Source: Aureitalea marina (GTDB lineage Bacteria > Bacteroidota > Bacteroidia > Flavobacteriales > Flavobacteriaceae). Taken from it: a stretch of DNA of 64,000 nucleotides. Positions 16,192 to 23,956 of this stretch are shown one piece after another (the first letter of the stretch is position 1; every line of letters begins with the position of its first letter). Below the pieces are notes generated by a model, which did not search any database, was not told the DNA's origin, and saw nothing but the letters and a program-made list of their open reading frames with translations. The stretch covers positions 2,406,501 through 2,470,500 of the forward strand of contig NZ_MQUB01000001.1 of NCBI RefSeq assembly GCF_002943755.1, in the 5' to 3' direction. Both the position numbers and the translations under genes were made by a program.

Positions 16192-16316
16192 ACTTGAGCT
16201 ATCTCTACGTCAAGGCATAAAATCTATAAGTGTTCTTTCCGCTAAAGCGGCAACCTACATCAAAGGTCCACCGGATCTTTGGTTTAGCAGGCAAAACTGC
16301 ATTTCGGTCGGGTAGG
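16192..16316 (+). repeat. Structured element C, copy 2
   Basis: It begins ACTTGAGCTATCTCTACG, then CCGC-TAAA-GCGG, GCAACCTACAT, the hairpin CAAAGGTCC-ACC-GGATCTTTG and GGTTTAGCAGGCAAAACTGC, ending GGTCGGGTAGGAG. From about 16317 to 16549 the sequence is A+T-rich; I see no gene or clear structure there. Confidence 0.65.
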
Positions 16317-16549
16317 AGTAAGCACCCCTTGAATGAAGTCTAATCAAAATCCAAAATGCCCATTCAATTAATGACCCAATTATATGAATTGATTGATCAA
16401 ACCGTAAGGCAACTCTTGCAAAATCATCAAATTCAGCTTATTCTATCAGTATTATCCTACGAATTTGTCAAAAACTGATCCCTAAAAGTACTTTTCAACG
16501 AAAAAAGGAGACATTTGTCTAAAAACTATTTTTTGTACGAAATATGTCC

Positions 16550-16557
16550 TATCTTTG
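16550..16557 (+). promoter_or_regulatory. -7 element of putative small RNA II
   Basis: TATCTTTG, identical to the element at 15734, 5 bases before the conserved hairpin. A TTTG at 16532-16535 lies 14 bases upstream, shorter than the usual spacing. Confidence 0.5.
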
Positions 16558-16561
16558 GTAT

Positions 16562-16637
16562 ATACCATAGCATAAGTAGGTTAAGTTCATGGTAGATTTG
16601 GGGCAAAAAAAGGTAAGCAACCGCTTACCTTTTTTTA
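16562..16637 (+). ncRNA. Putative small RNA II (twin of the RNA at 15746)
   Basis: The 32-base hairpin at 16563-16594 is identical to that of RNA I. It is followed by GATTTGGGGCAAAAA and a terminator GGTAAGC-AACC-GCTTACC with seven T (16612-16636). Only the stem sequence of the terminator differs from RNA I (GGTAAGC against GGCTAGC), with both arms changed together. The whole module is offset from its twin by 816 bases. I infer a duplicated small RNA gene. Confidence 0.6.
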
Positions 16638-16960
16638 TTGCCACAAAGTGGGGTGGCGAGCTACGTTAGTAGCGAGGCGTTTCCCACTCTTCCCACAGCA
16701 TAGCTTACCTTTTTTTATTGCCACAAAGTGGGGTGGCGAGCTACGTTAGTAGCGAGGCGTTTCCCACTCTTCTCACAGCATAGCTTACCTTTTTTTATTG
16801 CCACAAAGTGGGGTGGTGAGCTACGTTAGTAGCGAGGCGTTTCCCACTCTTCTCACAGTATAGCTTACCTTTTTTTATTGCCACAAAGTGGGGTGGCGAG
16901 CTACGTCAGTAGCGAGGCGTTTCCCACTCTTCTCACAGTATAGCTTACCTTTTTTTATTG
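16621..16960 (+). repeat. Tandem 80-bp structured repeat, family B (four units plus a terminal arm)
   Basis: Units start at 16621, 16701, 16781 and 16861, and a final arm at 16941; the period is exactly 80. Each has the arm GCTTACC with its T tract, CCACAAAGTGGGGTGGCGAG, the hairpin GCTAC-GTTA-GTAGC (GTCA loop in unit 4) and GAGGCGTTTCCCAC. GTGGG (16648-16652) pairs with CCCAC (16683-16687). Units differ at only a few positions, so amplification is recent or actively homogenised. Confidence 0.9.
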
Positions 16961-17016
16961 CCTAATGTTCAGCTAAATTGGGCGTGTTTCGCCGTAAAAC
17001 TCCGTATCCAACAATG

Positions 17017-17099
17017 GTGCTTTCCGATTACGCGGCAACCTACATCAAAGGTCCACTGGACCTTTGGTTTTACAAGTAAAACTTCATTTCGATTGGGGT
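17017..17099 (+). repeat. Structured element C, copy 3
   Basis: CTTTCCGATTACGCGGCAAC, then the perfect hairpin AAAGGTCC-ACT-GGACCTTT, GGTTTTACAAGTAAAACTTC and GATTGGGGTA. It closes module II as copy 2 closes module I. From 17100 to the sodA terminator nothing else is recognised. Confidence 0.65.
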
Positions 17100-17219
17100 A
17101 CCACCCACCCGCTGCAATTTACTCCTCTCGACATTATATTCCTACCATTACATCGATACCTCCAGCAAATTCAAGAATTAGGACAGCGCTTTCATACAAC
17201 ACTTAGAACCGACAACCAT

Positions 17220-17246
17220 AAAAAAACCCAGCTGAAAACAGCCGGG
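17220..17246 (-). terminator. Intrinsic terminator of sodA
   Basis: On the minus strand CCCGGCTG-TTTT-CAGCTGGG followed by TTTTTT. One pair is G-U, which works only on this strand, so it belongs to sodA. Confidence 0.8.
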
Positions 17247-17270
17247 CCCAACACTTAAAAATTAGCAAAA

Positions 17271-17879
17271 TTACTTGCCCGCTTCGTATCGACGAGCAAC
17301 TTCAGACCAGTTGATTACGCTAAAGAAAGCTTCTACATAATCTGGCCGTCTATTTTGGTAGTTCAGGTAGTATGCATGCTCCCAAACGTCAATTCCAAGG
17401 ATAGGAGTGCCTCCGCAGGTGATACCGGGCATCAATGGGTTATCTTGATTAGCAGTTTGACAAACTTCTACCTTGCCACCAGGATGAACACATAACCAAG
17501 CCCATCCGGAGCCAAATTGAGTGGCGGCAGCTTTGGCAAATGCTTCCTTAAACCCTTCAAAATTCCCATATGCTGAATCGATGGCTGCCCCAAGATCACC
17601 TCCTGGCTGTCCACCTCCATCAGGCCCCATGACCTCCCAAAAAAGGCAATGGTTGTAATAACCTCCACCGTTATTTCTTAAAGCACCATTACTCATATCC
17701 AGACTTCCCAGGATCTCTTCGATGCTCTTTCCGGCCAGATCCGTTCCATCTACTGCCGCATTCAACTTGGCTGTATAACCGGCATGATGTTTCCCGTGGT
17801 GAATCTGCATGGTTTTAGTGTCGATATGGGGTTCCAGGGCGTCGTGACTATAAGGTAATTGTGGTAATTCGAATGACAT
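17271..17879 (-). CDS. sodA: Superoxide dismutase (Mn/Fe family, probably Mn)
   Basis: A 202-residue cytoplasmic enzyme that dismutates superoxide. The four metal ligands are His27 (QIHHGKHH), His77 ([10 protein letters not shown]), Asp164 and His168 ([15 protein letters not shown]). The GGG before YYNH and Gln145 in TANQDNPLM resemble Mn-type or cambialistic enzymes more than Fe-type, but metal choice is not certain from sequence. It is monocistronic, with its own terminator. Confidence 0.96.
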   Translation of the reverse strand: MSFELPQLPYSHDALEPHIDTKTMQIHHGKHHAGYTAKLNAAVDGTDLAGKSIEEILGSLDMSNGALRNNGGGYYNHCLFWEVMGPDGGGQPGGDLGAAIDSAYGNFEGFKEAFAKAAATQFGSGWAWLCVHPGGKVEVCQTANQDNPLMPGITCGGTPILGIDVWEHAYYLNYQNRRPDYVEAFFSVINWSEVARRYEAGK

Positions 17880-18008
17880 AATGATTCTGTTTAAATTTCT
17901 TGATAAAAATAGCGAATAATAAGCTTCTGCTGTGTTACTGAATCGATAAGAAACTTATTGCCTAATAGATAATTCCAATACCCGGAGATTGCCTTAACTT
18001 TACAACTA

Positions 18009-21000
18009 ATGGATAGCAGCGGCCCGTCTCCCAACATTTTTATCTACGATGCTTCGGCCGGGAGCGGCAAGACCTTTACCCTGGTCAGGGAATACCTCAC
18101 AGAGCTACTAATAAGCAAGAATCCATCATTCTTCCGGCACATTCTGGCAATCACCTTTACCAATAAGGCGACTGCAGAGATGAAGAACAGGATTATTTCC
18201 ACCTTGATAGATCTGAGCTGGATCGAGCCAAAGGATCCTCCTGCCATGCTAGAGGAACTAATTGAATCAACTGGCCTGGATCGTTCAAAAATCAAAAGTA
18301 GGGCCCGTTCAATACTGGAACACTTGCTTCGCAACTATGGCATGTTCAGTGTAGAGACCATAGACAGTTTTAACCATCGTTTGCTGCGTACTTTTGCTAG
18401 TGACCTCAAGCTACCTGGACAATTTGAGGTGAGCCTGGACACCGAGGATTTGCTCCTTATGGCTGTCGATCGATTGATCGATAAGGTAGGCGAGGAAAGG
18501 GTTTTGACCGACCTTTTGATCGAATTTGCCTTGGAGAAAACCGAATCTGACAAATCCTGGGATGTTGGATATGATCTTTTCAATTCTTCCAAGATCCTGG
18601 CAAAGGATAAAGAGCAAGAATCGCTGGAATCGCTGCTGAGCAATAGCCTGACGGAATTGCTTGAGTATCGCCAAGCGCTTTTAGATCGTGTAGCCGGACT
18701 TCGCAGACTCATCCAAGCAAATGGTGAAGGAATCATGGAGATGTTCCGTCAGAAGGATATCGAGCGCTTGAATTTTACCCGCGGATACATTTTCGATTTC
18801 TATCAGAAGCTGGCAGAAGGTAATACAGACATGAACCTTCAAACCAAGTGGCTGCAAAACCTCGAGTCTCAAGACCCATATACATCAAAGCAAAAACAAG
18901 AAATAAAAGATCTTGTAGATGGGCTAATGCCAGACGTCATCTCCACCTACCATGCCACCCGACCGCTTATCATTGAACTCCGCTTTTTGGAGAATATTTT
19001 GTCCAACTTTATTCCGATTGCCGTTCTAAAATTGATCGACAATGAGATTCAAGGGCTGGAGAAGGAGCTACAGATTCTACCTATATATAAATTCAACCGT
19101 ATCATAGGATCTAAAATAAAAGACCAGCCGTCTCCCTTTATTTATGAACGACTGGGTGAACGCTACAGAAAGTTTATGATCGATGAATTTCAAGACACCT
19201 CTTTCCTGCAGTGGCAAAATCTTATTCCGCTCATCGAAAATGCACTTTCACAGCAATATACAGACGGAACTTTTGGTCAGCTAACCCTGGTTGGGGATGC
19301 CAAGCAGTCCATTTACCGATGGCGAGGTGGATTACCTGAACAATTCATTGAATTGGACCAGACCAACATCCCTTTCCAGGGAGCAATGGTCCAAATGAGT
19401 CATTTACCTAGGAATTATCGGAGCCGGGATCAAATTATCGACTTTAACAATGGTTTCTTTACCCATACCTCCGGATTCCTCTCCTACATGGCTTACCAAG
19501 AGCTATACAGAACAGGGAATCGGCAAGAAACGAATAAAAGGCCGGGGGATGTGTTCGCATCGGATTCCTGAATTCTAAACAAAAGGCCAGTGAGAAGGAC
19601 CCGATCTATCTTGAGGAGGTGTTTCTAGAAATACAAAAGTTTAGGGATCAAGGGTATTCATGGAATGAGATGTGTATCCTGACCAGGAAGAAAGACCAGG
19701 GAATAAAAGTTTCTTCCTTTCTGATGGAACAGGGAATTCCTATAGTTTCGGGAGAATCCCTTCTACTTAAAAGTTCCAAGGAGGTCGAAATGCTGATCAA
19801 CCTGTTAAGAGTGGCGATCAACCCAAATAACAAACAAGCCAAATTTGAGGCCCTATCCTATTTGTCTGATGGATTGGAAAGCCATGCGGACAAACATCAT
19901 TTTGTTTTGGATGGCTTGGAAACTGATGGCTCTGGCTTGGAGAATTTACTTCAGGAAAATGGTTTCAACTTGCCGTGGGTCGCTATGTCGGAGCTCCCGC
20001 TTTTTGAATTCTTTCAGGCTTGTATATCCGGTCTTCAGCTAGCGTTAACATCAGATGCTTTCACGATCGAATTTATGGAGATGGTCTGGGCCTTCTCGAT
20101 TAGGCCCCCTAACGGGAAAATGGATTTTCTGGATCATTGGGAGAATGGTAAGGAGAAGTTCTCACTGAATAGCTCAGTAGGGTCTGATGCCGTGCAAATC
20201 ATGACCATTCACAAGTCCAAAGGCTTGGAATTCCCAATAGTGATCTTTCCTTGGGCTGATATGAAGATTGAAGATTACCGAGATCATAAGATCTGGGTGC
20301 CGAATCCCTTGCCTTGTGAATCGATAGACCAAATACTGATCAAATTCAATAAGGGCATCAAGGAATACTCCGAAGAAATTGCCGAAATATACGACCAGGA
20401 AATAGCCAAGGCCCAATTGGACAATTTGAATCTTGTTTATGTAGCCCTGACCCGTGCAATTGATCAACTGTCCATTATCACAGAAGATCACGGGCCCATG
20501 AAGGACAGGCCTTCGTATACAGGAGAATATTTCAGGGACTATTTGGTTTCTCAAGACATGTGGGAAGACCACAAACAATGGTTTCAAATAGGACAGGCGG
20601 CTAGGGAAAGCATTCCGTCTGTCAAAACCTCAGTCCCAGAAGCTGATATTAAGGTGCCTTCTGGCGGTTTACTGTTTGATCGGATACATTTGGCAAGTGG
20701 GCGCGCCAAACTTTGGAATACAGAAACAGAAGCTTCTATCAGGTGGGGAAATCTGGTTCACGATACCCTCTCCCGCATCGAGACCCAAGCAGATCTGAAC
20801 CTGGCTTTAGACTTTGCAGAACAGGAATACAAATTGGATCGCCAGGAAATCAACATCCTGAAAGACCATATCCTGAGGGTGATTCATCACGATGAGTTGG
20901 TACACTTCTTCGATGGTGGGGACGAAATCCTGAACGAACGCGAAATCTACACCGCCGCCGGCCACAGCCTAAGGCCCGATAGGGTGAACATTCACAAAGA

Positions 21001-21163
21001 AAAATATGTGAGCATAATCGACTACAAGACCGGGTCACCAGACAAGAACCATCGGGATCAGGTCCGAGAATATGGGAAAGCATTGGAAGAAATTGGATTT
21101 AAGGTCAGGGAACGAATCGTTATATACACCAATTCTGAAGGAGTTTTGATCAATAAGGAGTAA
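18009..21163 (+). pseudogene. AddA-like UvrD/RecB-family helicase-nuclease, frameshifted as read
   Basis: An SF1A helicase with a C-terminal PD-(D/E)XK nuclease, the partner of the AddB-like gene at 23957, for end resection in recombinational repair. Part 1 (18009-19571) has the P-loop DASAGSGKTFTLV (residues 14-26), Walker B MIDEFQDTS (about 390) and GDAKQSIYRWRGG. Part 2 (frame from about 19550 to 21163) has MTIHKSKGLEFPIVI, LVYVALTRAIDQL and the nuclease motif IDYKTGSPDKN. The frames join if one base is added to the G tract 19544-19548, giving RPGGCVRIGFLNS. All motifs are intact on both sides, so it is either a fresh mutation or a sequencing error. Confidence 0.85.
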
Positions 21164-21189
21164 ATTTGAGCTCTAATCTAGACTAAAAC

Positions 21190-22389
21190 ATGTACGGTAA
21201 AATACAAGCCCACCTTAGCCAGGAACTGGATCAAATCCGGGAACAGGGATTATTCAAGGAAGAACGCATTATCACGTCCCAACAAGGAGCAGAGATCACT
21301 GTGTCTACCGGCGAAAGTGTGATCAACTTTTGCGCAAATAACTATTTGGGATTATCTGCCCACCCCGAGGTAATACAGGCGGCTAAGGATACCCTGGATT
21401 CCCACGGGTTTGGTATGTCTTCAGTTCGGTTCATCTGCGGAACCCAAGACATTCATAAAGAACTGGAGGAAAAGATCGCAGATTTCTATCAGACTGAAGA
21501 TACTATTCTTTATGCTGCTGCCTTTGATGCCAATGGTGGGGTCTTCGAACCTTTGTTAGGTCCTGAAGATGCGATCATCTCCGATTCTCTTAACCATGCC
21601 TCCATCATTGATGGGGTCAGGCTGTGTAAGGCTGCGCGCTACAGATATGCCAACAACAATATGGAAGATCTGGAGAAACAACTCCAGGCCGCCAATGAGA
21701 ATGGCGCTCGTTTCAAGATCATTGTCACCGATGGCGTATTCTCCATGGATGGTCTTCTGGCTCCACTGGACAAGATTTGTGACCTGGCGGACCAGTATGA
21801 CGCCCTGGTTATGATCGATGAATGCCATGCTGCTGGATTTATAGGGGATACCGGACGTGGCACCCTAGAGGAAAAAGGTGTAATGGGGAGGATAGACATC
21901 ATTACAGGAACCTTGGGCAAGGCCCTTGGTGGAGCAATGGGTGGTTACACCACCGGCAAAAAAGAGATCATCGAGATGCTCAGACAACGATCGCGACCTT
22001 ATTTATTCTCTAACTCGCTGGCCCCCGCAATAGTAGGAGCATCTATTAAGGTGTTCGATATGTTAAAAAATGACACCTCTTTAAGAGATCGTTTGTCAGA
22101 AAATACTGCATATTTTAAGAATGGGATGATGAAAGCTGGGTTCGATATAGTAGATGGTGACTCTGCCATAGTACCCGTTATGCTTTATGATGCTAAGCTT
22201 TCGCAGGTTATGGCCGATAAATTACTGGAAGAGGGTATCTATGTGATCGGATTCTTTTATCCGGTTGTTCCAAAAGGAAAAGCCCGGATCAGAGTGCAGT
22301 TGTCAGCGGCACATACAAAGGCACATTTGGACCGTGCAATTAACGCCTTTATTAAGGTAGGACGGGAACTGGGCGTTATCCAGAACTAG
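21190..22389 (+). CDS. kbl: Glycine C-acetyltransferase (2-amino-3-ketobutyrate CoA ligase)
   Basis: A 399-residue PLP enzyme of the alpha-oxoamine synthase family that cleaves 2-amino-3-oxobutyrate with CoA to glycine and acetyl-CoA in threonine catabolism. Motifs seen: [27 protein letters not shown], the Asp-His of [15 protein letters not shown] and the PLP lysine in [13 protein letters not shown]. No threonine dehydrogenase gene is adjacent in this window. It starts 26 bases after the helicase stop. Confidence 0.96.
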   Translation: MYGKIQAHLSQELDQIREQGLFKEERIITSQQGAEITVSTGESVINFCANNYLGLSAHPEVIQAAKDTLDSHGFGMSSVRFICGTQDIHKELEEKIADFYQTEDTILYAAAFDANGGVFEPLLGPEDAIISDSLNHASIIDGVRLCKAARYRYANNNMEDLEKQLQAANENGARFKIIVTDGVFSMDGLLAPLDKICDLADQYDALVMIDECHAAGFIGDTGRGTLEEKGVMGRIDIITGTLGKALGGAMGGYTTGKKEIIEMLRQRSRPYLFSNSLAPAIVGASIKVFDMLKNDTSLRDRLSENTAYFKNGMMKAGFDIVDGDSAIVPVMLYDAKLSQVMADKLLEEGIYVIGFFYPVVPKGKARIRVQLSAAHTKAHLDRAINAFIKVGRELGVIQN

Positions 22390-22445
22390 GTTTGTATTAA
22401 TCCTTTATTTCCCTTGGATTTCCAAAAATTTTAATAGATTTGCTT

Positions 22446-22475
22446 TTGTTAATAAACTTTAACAACTTACTTTTG
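22446..22475 (+). promoter_or_regulatory. Promoter for the OmpA-family gene
   Basis: TTG at 22446-22448, a 19-base spacer, and TACTTTTG at 22468-22475 fit the Bacteroidota consensus. The ATG at 22509 follows after 33 bases. Confidence 0.7.
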
Positions 22476-22508
22476 CTCTATTAACACTTAAAAATTAAAC
22501 AATCGAAT

Positions 22509-23894
22509 ATGAAACATCTTAACAGTTTTTTAGTTGCTGCCCTCCTGGTATTGGGAGTAGGTGTTGCAAATGCTCAGGATCAAAATAATCCCTGGGCTAT
22601 CGGCATAGAATTCAACGCTGTTGATACTTACCCTGTAGGCATTAGCAATAGCGGGAGACTTCCAGCCGCGACTAAAGGTACGTTCTTCGATGAATACTTT
22701 AATGTGAACGACCACTGGAATATGATTCCTTCGGTTTCCAGAGTATCGGTTGGTCGATACATCGGAAGTGGGCTGACTTTCACTGCAGCAGGATCCATGA
22801 ACCGTATTAACAAAGTTGGGGATTTCCGTGCTGACGACCTGAGCTACTACTCAGTCGATGGAGAAATCAAGTACGCATTCAGAGATGTTCTCAATTCAGG
22901 ATGGTTTGATCCATTCTTAGGTATTGGTGGTGGTTATACCTGGGTTGATGATATCGGATTTGGTACTGCTAACGGTATCGTAGGTATTCGCTGGTGGCTT
23001 GGAGACAACTGGGCCATCAATACACAGAGTACCTACAAGCATGCATTCGAAGATTCTTACGGAATTATCCACTTCCAGCACTCTGCTGGTGTGATGTTCA
23101 CCTTCGGTGGAACTGACACTGACGGTGACGGTATCTACGATTACGAAGATGAGTGTCCTGAGACTCCTGGTCTTCCAGAATTCAACGGATGTCCTGATAG
23201 TGACGGTGACGGAATCGAAGATCGTAACGACGCTTGTCCAAACACTCCAGGTCTAGCTGAGTTCAACGGATGTCCTGACACTGATGGTGACGGTATCCCA
23301 GATCCTCAAGACGCTTGTCCTAACCAACCAGGTCCTGCCGAATTCAACGGATGTCCTGATAGTGACGGTGACGGCGTGCCAGATAACGTAGACCAGTGTC
23401 CAAACGAGCCAGGACCAGCCGCGAACAACGGATGCCCATGGCCAGATCGTGACGGTGACGGTGTGCCAGATAAAGATGATATGTGTCCTGACACTGTAGG
23501 TACTGTTGCTAACCAAGGTTGTCCAGAGATCACAATGGAAGTACGTAACGCTCTGAGCGCTTACGCTAAGACAATCCTGTTCGATACTGGTAAGACTACC
23601 TTGAAAGAATCTTCAATGGCTGTTCTTGATAACGCAGTTGCAATCCTGAAACAATATCCACTGTCTCGATTCTACATCGACGGTCACACGGATAGCGTAG
23701 GACGTGCAGAAAGCAACCAGACCCTGTCTGAAGGACGTGCGTCAGCTGTTGTTGCCTACATGATCGAGAAAGGAATCGCTTCCAACAGACTAGTTGCTCG
23801 CGGATTCGGTGAAGATCGTCCGATCGCCTCTAATAACACTAGAGAAGGACGTCGAACTAACAGACGTACAGAGATCATCCTGATCGAAGACTAA
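22509..23894 (+). CDS. OmpA-family outer membrane protein with TSP3 repeats
   Basis: 461 residues. A signal peptide ends at VGVANAQ and an N-terminal beta-barrel-like region spans about residues 25-200. Five thrombospondin type 3 calcium-binding repeats follow ([45 protein letters not shown], each with paired Cys). A C-terminal OmpA domain ([39 protein letters not shown]) binds peptidoglycan. It is probably abundant: it has its own strong-looking promoter and terminator, and its codon use is notably uniform. It ties the outer membrane to the cell wall. Confidence 0.96.
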   Translation: MKHLNSFLVAALLVLGVGVANAQDQNNPWAIGIEFNAVDTYPVGISNSGRLPAATKGTFFDEYFNVNDHWNMIPSVSRVSVGRYIGSGLTFTAAGSMNRINKVGDFRADDLSYYSVDGEIKYAFRDVLNSGWFDPFLGIGGGYTWVDDIGFGTANGIVGIRWWLGDNWAINTQSTYKHAFEDSYGIIHFQHSAGVMFTFGGTDTDGDGIYDYEDECPETPGLPEFNGCPDSDGDGIEDRNDACPNTPGLAEFNGCPDTDGDGIPDPQDACPNQPGPAEFNGCPDSDGDGVPDNVDQCPNEPGPAANNGCPWPDRDGDGVPDKDDMCPDTVGTVANQGCPEITMEVRNALSAYAKTILFDTGKTTLKESSMAVLDNAVAILKQYPLSRFYIDGHTDSVGRAESNQTLSEGRASAVVAYMIEKGIASNRLVARGFGEDRPIASNNTREGRRTNRRTEIILIED

Positions 23895-23917
23895 ACAAAG
23901 CATTAGCTTTCTATATA

Positions 23918-23947
23918 AAGCCTCCCATTTCTGGGAGGCTTTTTTTA
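23918..23947 (+). terminator. Intrinsic terminator of the OmpA-family gene
   Basis: AAGCCTCCCA-TTTC-TGGGAGGCTT with a T tract; a ten-pair stem, the strongest terminator in the window. Confidence 0.92.
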
Positions 23948-23956
23948 TTTTAGAAC

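Noticed and set aside
16562-16700. Short leader peptide starting at the ATG in the RNA II hairpin
   Set aside because: The reading frame differs from that of RNA I because of the one-base difference after ATGGTA, so no peptide is conserved.
15803-16960. CRISPR array
   Set aside because: The 78/80-base units are directly tandem with no unique spacers, and no cas gene is nearby.
15978-17099. Integron attC sites
   Set aside because: No GTTRRRY/RYYYAAC core sites, no integrase and no cassette genes are visible.
16958-17258. Two overlapping frames of 82 and 64 residues after the repeats
   Set aside because: They cross structured element C and the sodA terminator and have no coding signs.
19619-21163. 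Independent 514-residue helicase C-terminal gene starting at GTG
   Set aside because: It contains only the C-terminal helicase motifs and nuclease and continues in frame upstream to the G tract; it is the second half of the AddA-like gene.
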